The notes under the pieces are model-generated. The model saw only the letters and a program-made list of their open reading frames with translations, ran no database searches and had not been told where the DNA came from. A stretch of 64,000 nucleotides of DNA, taken from the NCBI GenBank assembly GCA_943788675.1, contig CALSRE010000002.1:219247-283246 (forward strand), given 5' to 3'. The translations under genes were made by a program, and so were the position numbers. The stretch comes from an uncultured bacterium. Lineage in GTDB: Bacteria > Fidelibacterota > Marinisomatia > Marinisomatales > Marinisomataceae. This document shows, one piece after another, positions 9,180-18,434 of this stretch; the stretch's first letter is position 1, and every line of letters begins with the position of its first letter.

Positions 9180-10475
9180 TTATAATGTAAAAAATTGATT
9201 TTTAGAAATTACAAATTTTACTTTTCCAACTAGATCTTTTCCTATAAATGGTGAATTTGAAGATTTAGATAAAATATGGCTATTTTTAAATTTCCATTTT
9301 TCATTTGGATCAAAAATTGTTATCTGAGCTTTTGAACCTATATCAAACAAATTTGTTTCTAAATTCATAACTTTTCTAGGATTAACTGTAATTTTTTCAA
9401 TTAGTGACTTAAGGCTCATTCCATTTTCTTTTACTAGTACTTTATTAACAACTCCAAAACATGATTCTAAACCAATCATACCAAACGCTGCTTCATTAAA
9501 AGTGGTTTCTTTATCTTCTAATGTATGAGGAGCGTGATCAGTTGCTATACAATCAATTAATCCTGACTTTATTCCTTCAATTAAGGCTTTTCTATCTTTT
9601 TTACTCCTTACCGGTGGAGCTACCTTTAAATTTGTATCAAAAGAATCAATATCTTCATCTACGAAATAAAGATGATGAGGAGAAACTTCAGCAGTAATTA
9701 GCTGTTTCTTACTTTTAAATTGTTTTAGTAAATCAACAGCTTCTTTGGTTGATAAATGAAGTAAATGTAATTTACTATTTAATGATTCTGCTAGTAATAA
9801 ATCTCTATAGACCATCACAGCTTCTCCCAGGCTAGTATTTCCTTTTAATCCTAAATTATTAGAGATTGAAGAAGCATTCATTACTCCATCATTTCTTAAG
9901 AAGATATCCTCTGCATGATTCATGATTGGCACATTAAGCATTTTAGAGTAGGTTAAAGCTAATTTCATAAATTGAGCATTTTGAATTGGGACTCCATCAT
10001 CGCTAAAAGCTATTGCTCCATTTTTTTGCATCAACAACATCTCGGTCAACTCTTCACCTTTCATTCCTTTAGAAACAGCTCCTATTGGAAAAATGTCTAT
10101 TGGTAATTTTTGACTTTTGCTAACTATATAGTGAATATGTTCTGGAGAATCTATGACTGGATTAGTATTTGCCATAGTACAAACCTGTGTAAAACCTCCT
10201 GCTAGAGCAGAATAAGAGCCAGACTCAAGAGTTTCTTTATCTTCTCTACCAGGCTCTCTAAAATGAACATGCATATCGCAGAAGCCATGAGTTACCACTA
10301 ATCCTTTGCAATTTATAACTTTATAATCTTTTCCTTTTGTAGATATGGAGTCCGAAATTTTTGAAATCTTTCCAGATTCTATTAATAAATCGCCATTAAA
10401 TGTTTTTTTAGAAAATGGATCTATAATTCTTCCAGATTTTAATAGAATTTTTCTTGCGTTAATTCCTTTAATCAT
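9180..10475 (-). CDS. pyrC: Dihydroorotase
   Basis: Third enzyme of de novo pyrimidine synthesis, cyclising carbamoyl-aspartate to dihydroorotate. At 431 aa it is the class I (long) type. The metal-binding DMHVHFREPG motif (residues 67-76) and the DHAPHT motif near residue 315 are intact, so it should be catalytically active rather than a pseudo-dihydroorotase. Its ATG overlaps the pyrB stop by 4 nt, so pyrB and pyrC are probably translationally coupled. Confidence 0.96.
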   Translation of the reverse strand: MIKGINARKILLKSGRIIDPFSKKTFNGDLLIESGKISKISDSISTKGKDYKVINCKGLVVTHGFCDMHVHFREPGREDKETLESGSYSALAGGFTQVCTMANTNPVIDSPEHIHYIVSKSQKLPIDIFPIGAVSKGMKGEELTEMLLMQKNGAIAFSDDGVPIQNAQFMKLALTYSKMLNVPIMNHAEDIFLRNDGVMNASSISNNLGLKGNTSLGEAVMVYRDLLLAESLNSKLHLLHLSTKEAVDLLKQFKSKKQLITAEVSPHHLYFVDEDIDSFDTNLKVAPPVRSKKDRKALIEGIKSGLIDCIATDHAPHTLEDKETTFNEAAFGMIGLESCFGVVNKVLVKENGMSLKSLIEKITVNPRKVMNLETNLFDIGSKAQITIFDPNEKWKFKNSHILSKSSNSPFIGKDLVGKVKFVISKNQFFTL

Positions 10476-11401
10476 AATTTAATATCTCCATCTCCAAGCA
10501 ATAAATACAAAATTGACATCCTTGAAGCAACTCCATTAAGCACTTGATCTAAAATAACTGCATTATCTGAATCTGCAACTTTGCTATCTATTTCTACTCC
10601 CCTGTTCATTGGTCCAGGATGCATGATAACAATGTCTTTTTTTAATTTACTTATTTTTTCATAGGTTAAACCAAACTCGCTATGGTATTCCCTCTTAGAG
10701 GGAATTCTTCCAAGATGCATTCTTTCTAATTGAATCCTAAGCGCAATAACTGCATCACACCAATTAAGAACCTCATTTAAATTATATGTAATATTTATGC
10801 CTAATCTTTTCGCATCTCCAGGCAATAAAGTGCTTGGTCCACAAACTACAATCTCGGCTCCAAGTTTTTTTAAAGCAAAAATATCACTTCTAGCTACTCT
10901 ACTATTAAGAATATCACCTACGATACCGATTTTTAAGCCTTTAATTTTTCCAAATTTTTCCTTAAGAGTAACCATATCTAAAATTGCTTGAGTTGGGTGC
11001 TCATGAGAGCCGTCACCTGCATTTATAACTGCCCCATCAATATATTCTGTTAATTTTAAAGCTGAACCTGGATGACCATGTCGAATAACAGCGCCGTCTA
11101 TTTTCATAGATTCAATATTTTGAACAGTGTCTTTTAAAGTCTCACCTTTTTTGACACTGCTTGTAGATGCAGAAAAGTTAATACTGTCAGCCCCCAGCCT
11201 TTTTTCAGCTAATGAGAAACTAATTTTTGTTCTTGTAGAATTCTCAAAAAACATATTAACGATTGTCTTTCCTTTTAAGAGAATAGATTTTCTAGATTCT
11301 GTATTTAGGATTTCTTTAAACTTGAAAGAGGTATCTATTATTTTGTTCAAATCAGAAATTGGAAAATGTTCTAAACCGATAAGATGTTTGCTTTTTAACA
11401 T
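10472..11401 (-). CDS. pyrB: Aspartate carbamoyltransferase, catalytic subunit
   Basis: Condenses carbamoyl phosphate with aspartate in pyrimidine synthesis. It is 309 aa. The carbamoyl-phosphate site FFENSTRTKISF lies at residues 52-63, HPTQA at about 140, and the C-terminal MHPGPMNRGVEI motif near residue 265. Genes upstream and downstream are on the same strand: miaA precedes it (24-nt gap) and pyrC follows. No regulatory pyrI subunit is adjacent. Confidence 0.97.
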   Translation of the reverse strand: MLKSKHLIGLEHFPISDLNKIIDTSFKFKEILNTESRKSILLKGKTIVNMFFENSTRTKISFSLAEKRLGADSINFSASTSSVKKGETLKDTVQNIESMKIDGAVIRHGHPGSALKLTEYIDGAVINAGDGSHEHPTQAILDMVTLKEKFGKIKGLKIGIVGDILNSRVARSDIFALKKLGAEIVVCGPSTLLPGDAKRLGINITYNLNEVLNWCDAVIALRIQLERMHLGRIPSKREYHSEFGLTYEKISKLKKDIVIMHPGPMNRGVEIDSKVADSDNAVILDQVLNGVASRMSILYLLLGDGDIKL

Positions 11402-11425
11402 TAATTCTCCAATTGTTTGCGAAAA

Positions 11426-12334
11426 TTAGTTTATTTGAGTCAATTTATCAACAATATCATTTGATGTATTTTTTTCAATATCAAATGACAAATCATATTT
11501 ATTAGAATTATACCATTTATTTTGTCTCCTAGCATATTGACGAGTTCTTATGAATATTTTTTCCATAGCTTTATCTATAGAAATTTTATTTTCTAAATAT
11601 TCTTTTATTTCTCTAAAACCAATATAATCTATATGGCTAATATCGATATGATTATTAACAATAATCTCTACCTCTTCAATCATTCCATTGTCAAACATCT
11701 CAATTAATCTTTCTTTAATTCTTGGATGTAAAAAGCTATTATTAGCATTTAAATAAACAAAAAAATAATTTTCTACATAATTACTTTTTCTAGCTGAAAA
11801 ACTAAAGTTTTCAGATAAAGGAATTCCCGTAGTTTCAAAAATCTCTAACGCTCTGACTAATCTTTTTTTGTTATTGATATGAACCTTCTCACTATATTTA
11901 GGATCAATTTTTTTTAATTTATTATAGAGTCTAACTTTATCTTTTTTGTAATCTGCTTCAAGCTTTTTTCTTATTTCAATATTGGTATGACTTCCTTCAA
12001 AAATACCTTCAATAAGAGATTTAAAATATAACCCTGTTCCACCGCAGAGTATTGGAGACTTTCCTCTGGAAAAAATATCGTCAATTTTAGAATCTATAAG
12101 TTGTAAATATTCACCAGATGATATTTTTTCGTTTAGCTTTTTAAATCCAATTAAATGATGAGGAATTTCATCTAATTGTTTTTTTGAGGGCTGAGCAGTA
12201 CCAATAGATATTCCATCATAAATCTGCCTTGAATCAACACCAATTATTTCTCCATTAATCTTCTTGGCTAATTTGATTGATAAACTTGATTTTCCAATTC
12301 CAGTTGGACCAAAAATTGAAAATATTTTTCTCAA
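11426..12334 (-). CDS. miaA: tRNA dimethylallyltransferase
   Basis: Adds the dimethylallyl group to A37 of tRNAs that read UNN codons; the donor DMAPP comes from the MEP pathway whose dxs and ispH lie further right. It is 302 aa. It has a P-loop GPTGIGKSS (residues 9-17), DSRQIYDGISIGTAQP and CGGTGLYFKSL motifs, and the RQYARRQNKW signature near the C-terminus. The only sensible start is TTG at 12334, directly abutting the stop of the M50 protease gene, which suggests translational coupling. Confidence 0.96.
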   Translation of the reverse strand: MRKIFSIFGPTGIGKSSLSIKLAKKINGEIIGVDSRQIYDGISIGTAQPSKKQLDEIPHHLIGFKKLNEKISSGEYLQLIDSKIDDIFSRGKSPILCGGTGLYFKSLIEGIFEGSHTNIEIRKKLEADYKKDKVRLYNKLKKIDPKYSEKVHINNKKRLVRALEIFETTGIPLSENFSFSARKSNYVENYFFVYLNANNSFLHPRIKERLIEMFDNGMIEEVEIIVNNHIDISHIDYIGFREIKEYLENKISIDKAMEKIFIRTRQYARRQNKWYNSNKYDLSFDIEKNTSNDIVDKLTQIN

Positions 12335-12955
12335 TTAAGCGCCTGTCAATAAATAAAAAATAATAGAAACTGGGGTTAGGATGATTGTTGATAATATTGG
12401 AATTCCTATTAAGTTTAAGATGATAAGCCCAATTAGAACCCTTGGTCCATAAATTTCAATATTATATAACGTTCTAGGATTTTTTACAAGCAGCGGAAGG
12501 ATTCTTGATCCATCGAGCGGATTCAATGGCAGTAAATTAAATATTGCTAAAACAATATTAATTTGAATGAATATTTCTAAAGGAAATATTACCTCTTCGC
12601 TGAATTGAAAATAAAAATTTAATCTGTAAAAAATCGACGCCAAAAAAGCTAAGAACATATTTGAAGCTGGACCAGCCATAGCAATCATCATCATATCTTT
12701 TTTAGGGTTTTGGAGATTCTGTATACTTACAGGAACAGGCTTTGCCCATCCGAATCCTAAAAAATATAATGCGAATGTACCGAAAGGATCTAAGTGATTA
12801 AACGGATTTAAGTTCATTCTATTTTGATAATATGAAGTATAATCTCCTAAAAGATAAGCAACTCTTGCATGAGCATACTCATGAAAAGTTAAAGCAAATA
12901 GTATTGTTGGAACTAAAATTAATTGAAGTTCTAATGATAAGCTGGCTATTCCCAT
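12335..12955 (-). CDS. Site-2 protease family (M50) membrane metalloprotease
   Basis: Compact intramembrane zinc protease of 206 aa. The HExxH-type motif is HEYAH (residues 25-29) in the first helical region, and the second metal-site motif NLLPLNPLDG lies at about residues 140-149. It has about five to six hydrophobic segments and no PDZ domain, so it belongs to the small YwhC/Rv-like group rather than RseP. The substrate is unknown. It lies between a Xer recombinase and miaA. Confidence 0.9.
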   Translation of the reverse strand: MGIASLSLELQLILVPTILFALTFHEYAHARVAYLLGDYTSYYQNRMNLNPFNHLDPFGTFALYFLGFGWAKPVPVSIQNLQNPKKDMMMIAMAGPASNMFLAFLASIFYRLNFYFQFSEEVIFPLEIFIQINIVLAIFNLLPLNPLDGSRILPLLVKNPRTLYNIEIYGPRVLIGLIILNLIGIPILSTIILTPVSIIFYLLTGA

Positions 12956-12967
12956 ATTAAAAGATAG

Positions 12968-13876
12968 TTAATTCTTTTTTTTATCAAAAGCTTTCATGTA
13001 TTCAGTATCTATAAATTCTTTTGATAAGTGAACATATATTTCAGTTGTAGAAATATCTGAATGCCCAAGTAATTTTTGAATTTCAATTAAGTTTGCTCCA
13101 CCATCTATTAAATGAGTTGCAAATGAGTGTCTAAAAGTATGAGGAGAAACAGATTTTGTTACCGCGGCAGCATTTACATATTTTTTGATAGATTGCCATA
13201 TAGCAGCACGGGTTAATTTTTTTCCATTATTACTTAAAAAAACAAACTTGCTTTCCGAAGACTTTCTAGTTAAAAGAATATGTCGAGACTGATAAAGATA
13301 TTTTTCTAACCATTCTTTTGCATAAAAAGTAAGTGGAATAATCCTCTCTTTATTACCCTTCCCAAAAAACCTAATAACATTCGCATCAAATTGAATATTG
13401 CTAATTTTTAATTCGCACAACTCGCTTACGCGAAGACCGCATGAATATAATAATTCAATAATACATCTATCTCTTAATCCTAATAATTCATTGTCAGTAT
13501 TTTCAGCCTCTTTAAAAATTCTTTTTATTTCATCTAAAGATAAAACAGTAGGAAGTTTTTTAGTCAATTTTGGAGTAAAAATACTATTAAGGGGATTTTT
13601 TTTAATTTCTTTTCTATCAATCAAATATGAAAAATACGAAGATAAGGATGAATATTTTCTTTTAATAGATCTAGGAGAAATTTTACTCCTGCTTAAATAT
13701 CTAAAATAATTTTTTATGACTTCAGAACTGTTAACTACTTTTTTGAAAGTTATTTTTCTTTTTTTAAGAAACTTTTCAAAAGATTTAATATCAGATAAAT
13801 ATGAATTTACAGTATTTGATGAATGATTTTTTTCAATCTTTAAAACTTGAACGTAATGCTCTAAGTTTTTAAGCAT
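12968..13876 (-). CDS. Tyrosine recombinase XerC/XerD
   Basis: Probably resolves chromosome dimers at dif. It is 302 aa with an N-terminal SAM-like core-binding domain (about residues 1-90) and a catalytic domain. All catalytic residues are visible: Arg in CGLRVSEL (near residue 148), Lys in the beta-hairpin, HTFRH (near 245), a His in LGHSDISTTEIYVH and the nucleophilic Tyr in the same motif. The housekeeping context and full length favour a Xer protein over a phage integrase. I cannot separate XerC from XerD. Confidence 0.93.
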   Translation of the reverse strand: MLKNLEHYVQVLKIEKNHSSNTVNSYLSDIKSFEKFLKKRKITFKKVVNSSEVIKNYFRYLSRSKISPRSIKRKYSSLSSYFSYLIDRKEIKKNPLNSIFTPKLTKKLPTVLSLDEIKRIFKEAENTDNELLGLRDRCIIELLYSCGLRVSELCELKISNIQFDANVIRFFGKGNKERIIPLTFYAKEWLEKYLYQSRHILLTRKSSESKFVFLSNNGKKLTRAAIWQSIKKYVNAAAVTKSVSPHTFRHSFATHLIDGGANLIEIQKLLGHSDISTTEIYVHLSKEFIDTEYMKAFDKKKN

Positions 13877-13878
13877 AT

Positions 13879-14256
13879 TTAACCAATTAGTTCGATGTAG
13901 GCTTTTGAATCCAATAAAGATTCTGTTGAAAAGCTACTTTGTAATTCAATCTTTACCATCCATCCCTGCTCGTATGGATCTGTATTTACACCTTCAGGGT
14001 CATCATTTAAATTTTCATTTACTTCTATGATTTTTCCATCCATTGGCATAAATAGATCCGAAACTGTTTTTACAGCTTCAATAGTACCAAAAACGTCACC
14101 TTCGCTAAAAGATTCATCGACTTCAGGGAATTCCAAAAATATAATATCTCCTAACTCGCCTTGTGCAAAATCTGTAATACCAATGGTTGCTATGTTACCT
14201 TCAATTTTTACCCATTCATGCTCAGATGTATACTTCAAATTTTCTGGATGATTCAT
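13879..14256 (-). CDS. gcvH: Glycine cleavage system H protein
   Basis: Lipoyl carrier protein of 125 aa. The lipoylated Lys is in IEAVKTVSDL near residue 63, and the N-terminal YTSEHEWV motif is present. None of gcvT, gcvP or lpd is in the window. It overlaps the end of accC by 35 nt, so the two are read in different frames over that stretch. A stand-alone gcvH can also act in lipoate relay, so its role here is not certain. Confidence 0.95.
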   Translation of the reverse strand: MNHPENLKYTSEHEWVKIEGNIATIGITDFAQGELGDIIFLEFPEVDESFSEGDVFGTIEAVKTVSDLFMPMDGKIIEVNENLNDDPEGVNTDPYEQGWMVKIELQSSFSTESLLDSKAYIELIG

Positions 14257-15610
14257 CCTTTTTCCCTTCTGTTTTCTTTAAAAATTTACCTAAAAAATTT
14301 ATATCAAAATTTCCATTATTAAAGTCTTTATTTTCAAAAATTTTTTCCAATAATGGTAGTGTAGTTTCAGGACCTTCAATAAAGGTCTCCTGTAAAGATC
14401 TTTTCATTCTTATAATAGCTTTTTCTCTTGTTGAAGAATGAACTATCAATTTCCCTAACATTGAATCGTAGAAAGTAGGTATTTGATATCCCGCATAAAT
14501 AAATGAATCAATCCTTACACCAATACCTCCAGCAAAATTAAGCGATTTTATTTTTTTTGGAGATGGTACAAAATTATTATATGGATCTTCAGCGTTAATT
14601 CTACATTCGATCGAATGTCCATTCATTGATATATCTTGTTGCTCCATCGATAGCTTTTCTCCAGCATAAGTTCTAATTTGCTCCTTTACCAGATCAATCA
14701 TAAATACCATTTCAGTAACTGTATGCTCAACTTGTATTCTTGTATTCATTTCAATAAAAAAGAAGTTCTTATCTTTATCTACTAAAAATTCTATTGTACC
14801 CGCTCCAACATAATTAACGTTTTTAGCTAACTCAATTGATTTTGATGTAAGTTTTTCTCTTAAATCTTCATCAACAAAAGCTGATGGACATTCTTCAATT
14901 AACTTTTGATTATTTCTTTGTATAGAACACTCTCTTTCACCGAGATGTAAATGATTTCCAAATCTATCAGAGAGAATTTGAACTTCTATATGTCTACCAT
15001 TTTCAACAAATTTTTCAACATAGATTTCAGAATTATTAAAAGCCATTCCTGCTTCATTCTGAATAATAGCAAAACCTTTTTCTGCCTCAGATACATTTCG
15101 GATAACGCGCATTCCTTTTCCTCCGCCGCCGGCTACAGCCTTCAGCATAACAGGATATCCAATATTTTCTGCTATTTCAAGAAACTCTTCTACAGAAGAA
15201 AGCGTGTTACTTCCAGGAATAATGGGTACTCCTGCATCACTAGCTGCTCTTCTTGCATTAACTTTATCTCCCATTAGATCAATAATTTCTGAATCAGGGC
15301 CAATAAATGTAAATCCATTATCTTTACATATTTGGCTAAATTTTGCATTTTCTGCAAGAAATCCATAACCAGGATGAATTGCATCAGAATTTGTGATTTC
15401 AGCTGCAGCTATGATTCTTGGAATGTTTAAATAACTTTCTACCGCAGGGCCATTTCCAATGCAAACAGCTTCATCAGCAAATTTTATGTGCAAAGAGTGT
15501 TCATCTGTTTTAGAAAAAACGGCTACTGTTTTTATTCCCATTTCGTTGCATGCTCTAATGATTCTTATAGCGATTTCACCTCTATTGGCAATAAGAATTT
15601 TCTTAAACAT
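14222..15610 (-). CDS. accC: Biotin carboxylase subunit of acetyl-CoA carboxylase
   Basis: ATP-dependent carboxylation of biotin on AccB, the first half of malonyl-CoA formation. It is 462 aa, slightly longer than the usual ~447; the extra Lys-rich C-terminal tail corresponds to the part overlapping gcvH. Landmarks: KILIANRGEIAIRIIRAC at the N-terminus, the HPGYGFLAENA motif, the Gly-rich ATP-grasp loop KAVAGGGGKGMR (about 159-170) and MNTRIQVEHTVTE near residue 290. It starts 1 nt after accB. Confidence 0.96.
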   Translation of the reverse strand: MFKKILIANRGEIAIRIIRACNEMGIKTVAVFSKTDEHSLHIKFADEAVCIGNGPAVESYLNIPRIIAAAEITNSDAIHPGYGFLAENAKFSQICKDNGFTFIGPDSEIIDLMGDKVNARRAASDAGVPIIPGSNTLSSVEEFLEIAENIGYPVMLKAVAGGGGKGMRVIRNVSEAEKGFAIIQNEAGMAFNNSEIYVEKFVENGRHIEVQILSDRFGNHLHLGERECSIQRNNQKLIEECPSAFVDEDLREKLTSKSIELAKNVNYVGAGTIEFLVDKDKNFFFIEMNTRIQVEHTVTEMVFMIDLVKEQIRTYAGEKLSMEQQDISMNGHSIECRINAEDPYNNFVPSPKKIKSLNFAGGIGVRIDSFIYAGYQIPTFYDSMLGKLIVHSSTREKAIIRMKRSLQETFIEGPETTLPLLEKIFENKDFNNGNFDINFLGKFLKKTEGKKDESSRKFEVYI

Positions 15611-15611
15611 T

Positions 15612-16091
15612 TTATTTGGAAGGTTTTAATTTGAAAAGCACTTGATCAAATTCAACTGGACTAGCGTTTTGAATTAAGATTTCTTCTACTACTCCTGAAT
15701 CTTCAGCCTGAATCTCATTCATAATTTTCATTGCTTCTACAATACATATTGTATCCCCAGGATTAACCGTATCTCCAATAGATGCAAAAGGTGCAGATTC
15801 AGGATCTGGAGAGGAATAGAAAGTTCCAGGCATTGGCGATTTTACTTCGACTAAATTAGAAACATCTGGGGTTTCAATTTTATGTTCTTGTTTACTTGTA
15901 TCATTATCGCTTGATATTAAGTTTGTGCTACTTACTGGAGTATTTTGGGAAGAAACCGTAGAAGAATCAACATTAAGTATAGATGGTTTTTTTGTAACCT
16001 TAATCTTGTTAAAACAAGACTTAACTTCAATTTCATTAACATCGCTATTCTCAAGCATGTAAATAATTTCTTTTATTTTATCTTTCCACAT
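15612..16091 (-). CDS. accB: Biotin carboxyl carrier protein
   Basis: Carries the biotin that AccC carboxylates. It is 159 aa: a short N-terminal helical region, a Ser/Thr/Pro-rich linker (about residues 38-75) and a biotinyl domain with the EAMKIMNE motif, in which the Lys is biotinylated. The [12 protein letters not shown] thumb region is present. The order efp-accB-accC is common in bacteria; genes are 3 nt and 1 nt apart. Confidence 0.96.
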   Translation of the reverse strand: MWKDKIKEIIYMLENSDVNEIEVKSCFNKIKVTKKPSILNVDSSTVSSQNTPVSSTNLISSDNDTSKQEHKIETPDVSNLVEVKSPMPGTFYSSPDPESAPFASIGDTVNPGDTICIVEAMKIMNEIQAEDSGVVEEILIQNASPVEFDQVLFKLKPSK

Positions 16092-16094
16092 AAA

Positions 16095-16658
16095 CTAATG
16101 TTTTACTCTTTCTGAGTAGCTACCATCCTTAGTATCAACTTTAACTAAATCACCCTCATTTATAAATAATGGAACCTGAACTTCTAAACCAGTTTCTAAT
16201 TTTGCAGGCTTTAATGCATTTGTTGCAGTATTTCCTTTATGACCAGGGTCAGTTTGAATAACCTTAAGAACTGCTTTTGAAGGTAGGATTAAACTTATTA
16301 TTTCTTCTCCATCAAAAGATATTTCTATGGTATCTCCCTCTTTAATATAAAAATGGGCATTATCCATCATTACATCTGAAACATTGACTTGATTGAAGGT
16401 GTTGTTATCCATGAAAACAAAACTATCACCATCTCTATACAAATATTGAAATTTACTTGATGTAACACGAATAAATTCAATTTTAGCTCCAGAATTATAA
16501 GTATGATCAATAATTTTACCAGATTTAAGATCTTTCAATTTAGTTCTTACAAAGGCAGGGCCTTTACCAGGCTTAACATGTTGAAACTCAACAATCTTCA
16601 TTCTTGAGTTTTTAAAAAGAATTACTGCGCCGTTTCTAATATCTGCTGTTGTACTCAT
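16095..16658 (-). CDS. efp: Elongation factor P
   Basis: Relieves ribosome stalling at proline runs. It is 187 aa with the three beta-barrel domains expected. The loop that reaches the peptidyl-transferase centre is KPGKGPAF, with Lys32 at the position that is post-translationally modified in many bacteria; no modification enzyme (epmA, epmB, earP) is seen in the window. It heads the efp-accB-accC-gcvH run. Confidence 0.96.
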   Translation of the reverse strand: MSTTADIRNGAVILFKNSRMKIVEFQHVKPGKGPAFVRTKLKDLKSGKIIDHTYNSGAKIEFIRVTSSKFQYLYRDGDSFVFMDNNTFNQVNVSDVMMDNAHFYIKEGDTIEISFDGEEIISLILPSKAVLKVIQTDPGHKGNTATNALKPAKLETGLEVQVPLFINEGDLVKVDTKDGSYSERVKH

Positions 16659-16685
16659 GGTTGTAAATTAATTTAATTAATTGCT

Positions 16686-17549
16686 TTATAATAGTTTTCT
16701 TATAACTTTTTTTAATAATTCTAAAATATCTTTTTTTTCAGATTTTGAAGGAGATTTTTTTGCAAACTTTACTTGATCAATTTCGTCTAAAAGCATATTT
16801 AATTCATCATCTTTAAAGAAATTTTTTAACTCCATTGAAGTCATTTCATAAGAAATGATATAAAAATTATTGTAAAAATATTTTCTCAATATTTCTATTA
16901 TTTGATCATAAAATTCTTTAACTGACAAATCTAAATCAATTTTGTCTACATCTTTTAAAGCTTTTGACATTGGATTAGAGTTAAAAAATCTTCTTTTTGT
17001 AAATTTTTGACTATTTCTTGTTTTTAAAAGATAAATAAAATACAAAATTGCAACAATCAGAAGAAGGGTTAAAAATAATCTCAACCTTTCAATTGGAAAC
17101 TTTATTTCTTTCAATGGTTTATCGCTAATTACTGTAGTCATAGTACTATCAAAAACTGAGGTAATAAAAACCTCACTAGAATCAGTTTTAAAAACTGAAG
17201 GAGATATAGAATCGGGAAAGCTAATGCTAACATAATGAGGTGGAATAACAACCTTGCCAGTATCCCAAAATGCAATCTCATAATTAAATAATATAGAATT
17301 ATTCATTGTATCAATATTTGATTGAGTAATTATTACTTTGGTAGAATCTTTAAGCCAGAATGAAGAGTCTTCCCACGCTACATGATTTATTGTATATAAT
17401 TCGCCCAAATTGTCTACTATAATACTATGATTAATAGGAAAACCTATCTGAGATATTTGAGGATTTGTTTCAAAATTAATTTCAGGAGACTGTGAAATAT
17501 CTTGGCAAGAAAAAAATAATATAGACAATAAGATATAATACTTTTTCAT
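16686..17549 (-). CDS. Lipoprotein with one transmembrane helix, in a MoxR-DUF58 module
   Basis: 287 aa from the ATG at 17549, whose A is shared with the DUF58 stop (TGATG); a TTG three bases earlier is less likely. The N-terminus is a lipoprotein signal (LLSILFFSC lipobox). A beta-rich, probably periplasmic region follows. A single helix lies near residues 152-172, and the C-terminal ~110 residues are charged and cytoplasmic. This arrangement resembles the BatD/DUF4381-like partners found with MoxR and DUF58 genes, but the sequence alone does not let me assign a family firmly. Confidence 0.7.
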   Translation of the reverse strand: MKKYYILLSILFFSCQDISQSPEINFETNPQISQIGFPINHSIIVDNLGELYTINHVAWEDSSFWLKDSTKVIITQSNIDTMNNSILFNYEIAFWDTGKVVIPPHYVSISFPDSISPSVFKTDSSEVFITSVFDSTMTTVISDKPLKEIKFPIERLRLFLTLLLIVAILYFIYLLKTRNSQKFTKRRFFNSNPMSKALKDVDKIDLDLSVKEFYDQIIEILRKYFYNNFYIISYEMTSMELKNFFKDDELNMLLDEIDQVKFAKKSPSKSEKKDILELLKKVIRKLL

Positions 17550-18427
17550 CAACTTCTTTTAGCTCTTTTTCTAAAAAATTGCATTAAAAATTTTACATAA
17601 TCGTCATCTGTACTAATTTGCAATAAATCAAAGCCTATATTTTTACATTTTTTTGAAAACGTATTAAGTTTTTTATTAGAATTTTCTGAAAATTTTTTTC
17701 TACTCTTTCTGCTTGAAGTATCTATCCAAGTCTTTTTACCAGTTTCAGAATCATGTATTTTTATTAATCCAATGTTCGGGAATTTTTTTTCTAAAGAGTC
17801 ATATATCTGCAAACCAACTAAATCATGCTTAAAATTTAAAAATTTTAACTCATTCCAAAAATTATCATCAATAAAATCAGAAATTAGAAATATTACACTT
17901 TTTCTTTTTGAAATTTTATTTGCAAAATCAATAGCATTTTTAATCGAAGTTTTTTTTTGTATATAATCAAAATCATGATTTATTATATCGGTAATTAACC
18001 TTAAAACATGCTTTTTACCTTTATTTGGTGGGATATATTTTTCAATTTTGTCACTAAACAAAGCTAATCCAACCTTGTCATTATTTTTAATTGCTGAAAA
18101 ACTTAGCATAGCTGCAATCTCTACAGCAACATCAATTTTTAACTCGCTCTTTGACCCAAACATTCCTGAACTACTTACATCGATTAGGATTAAAACTGAA
18201 AGCTCTCTTTCTTCTTCAAATATTTTTATATGAGGTTTACCCGTTTTTGCAGTAACATTCCAATCTATAGACCTGACATCATCTCCAGGAATATACTCTC
18301 TAACTTCTGAAAATGTCATCCCCCTTCCTTTAAAATTAGAATGGTAATCTCCTCCAAAAAAGTCATTTACAATGTTCTTAGTTCTTATTTCAATCTGCCT
18401 AACTTTTTTGAGAATTTCTTTGGACAT
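17549..18427 (-). CDS. DUF58 domain protein, vWA-like
   Basis: 292 aa. It shows the DUF58 signature around GDDVRSIDWNVTAKTGKPHI (about residues 48-67) and a von Willebrand A-like fold with a MIDAS-type DVSSS motif at residues 88-92. There is no transmembrane helix. It lies 7 nt downstream of moxR. Such pairs act as ATPase plus adaptor in chaperone or envelope-stress functions; the client protein here is unknown. Confidence 0.9.
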   Translation of the reverse strand: MSKEILKKVRQIEIRTKNIVNDFFGGDYHSNFKGRGMTFSEVREYIPGDDVRSIDWNVTAKTGKPHIKIFEEERELSVLILIDVSSSGMFGSKSELKIDVAVEIAAMLSFSAIKNNDKVGLALFSDKIEKYIPPNKGKKHVLRLITDIINHDFDYIQKKTSIKNAIDFANKISKRKSVIFLISDFIDDNFWNELKFLNFKHDLVGLQIYDSLEKKFPNIGLIKIHDSETGKKTWIDTSSRKSRKKFSENSNKKLNTFSKKCKNIGFDLLQISTDDDYVKFLMQFFRKRAKRS

Positions 18428-18434
18428 CTAAACC

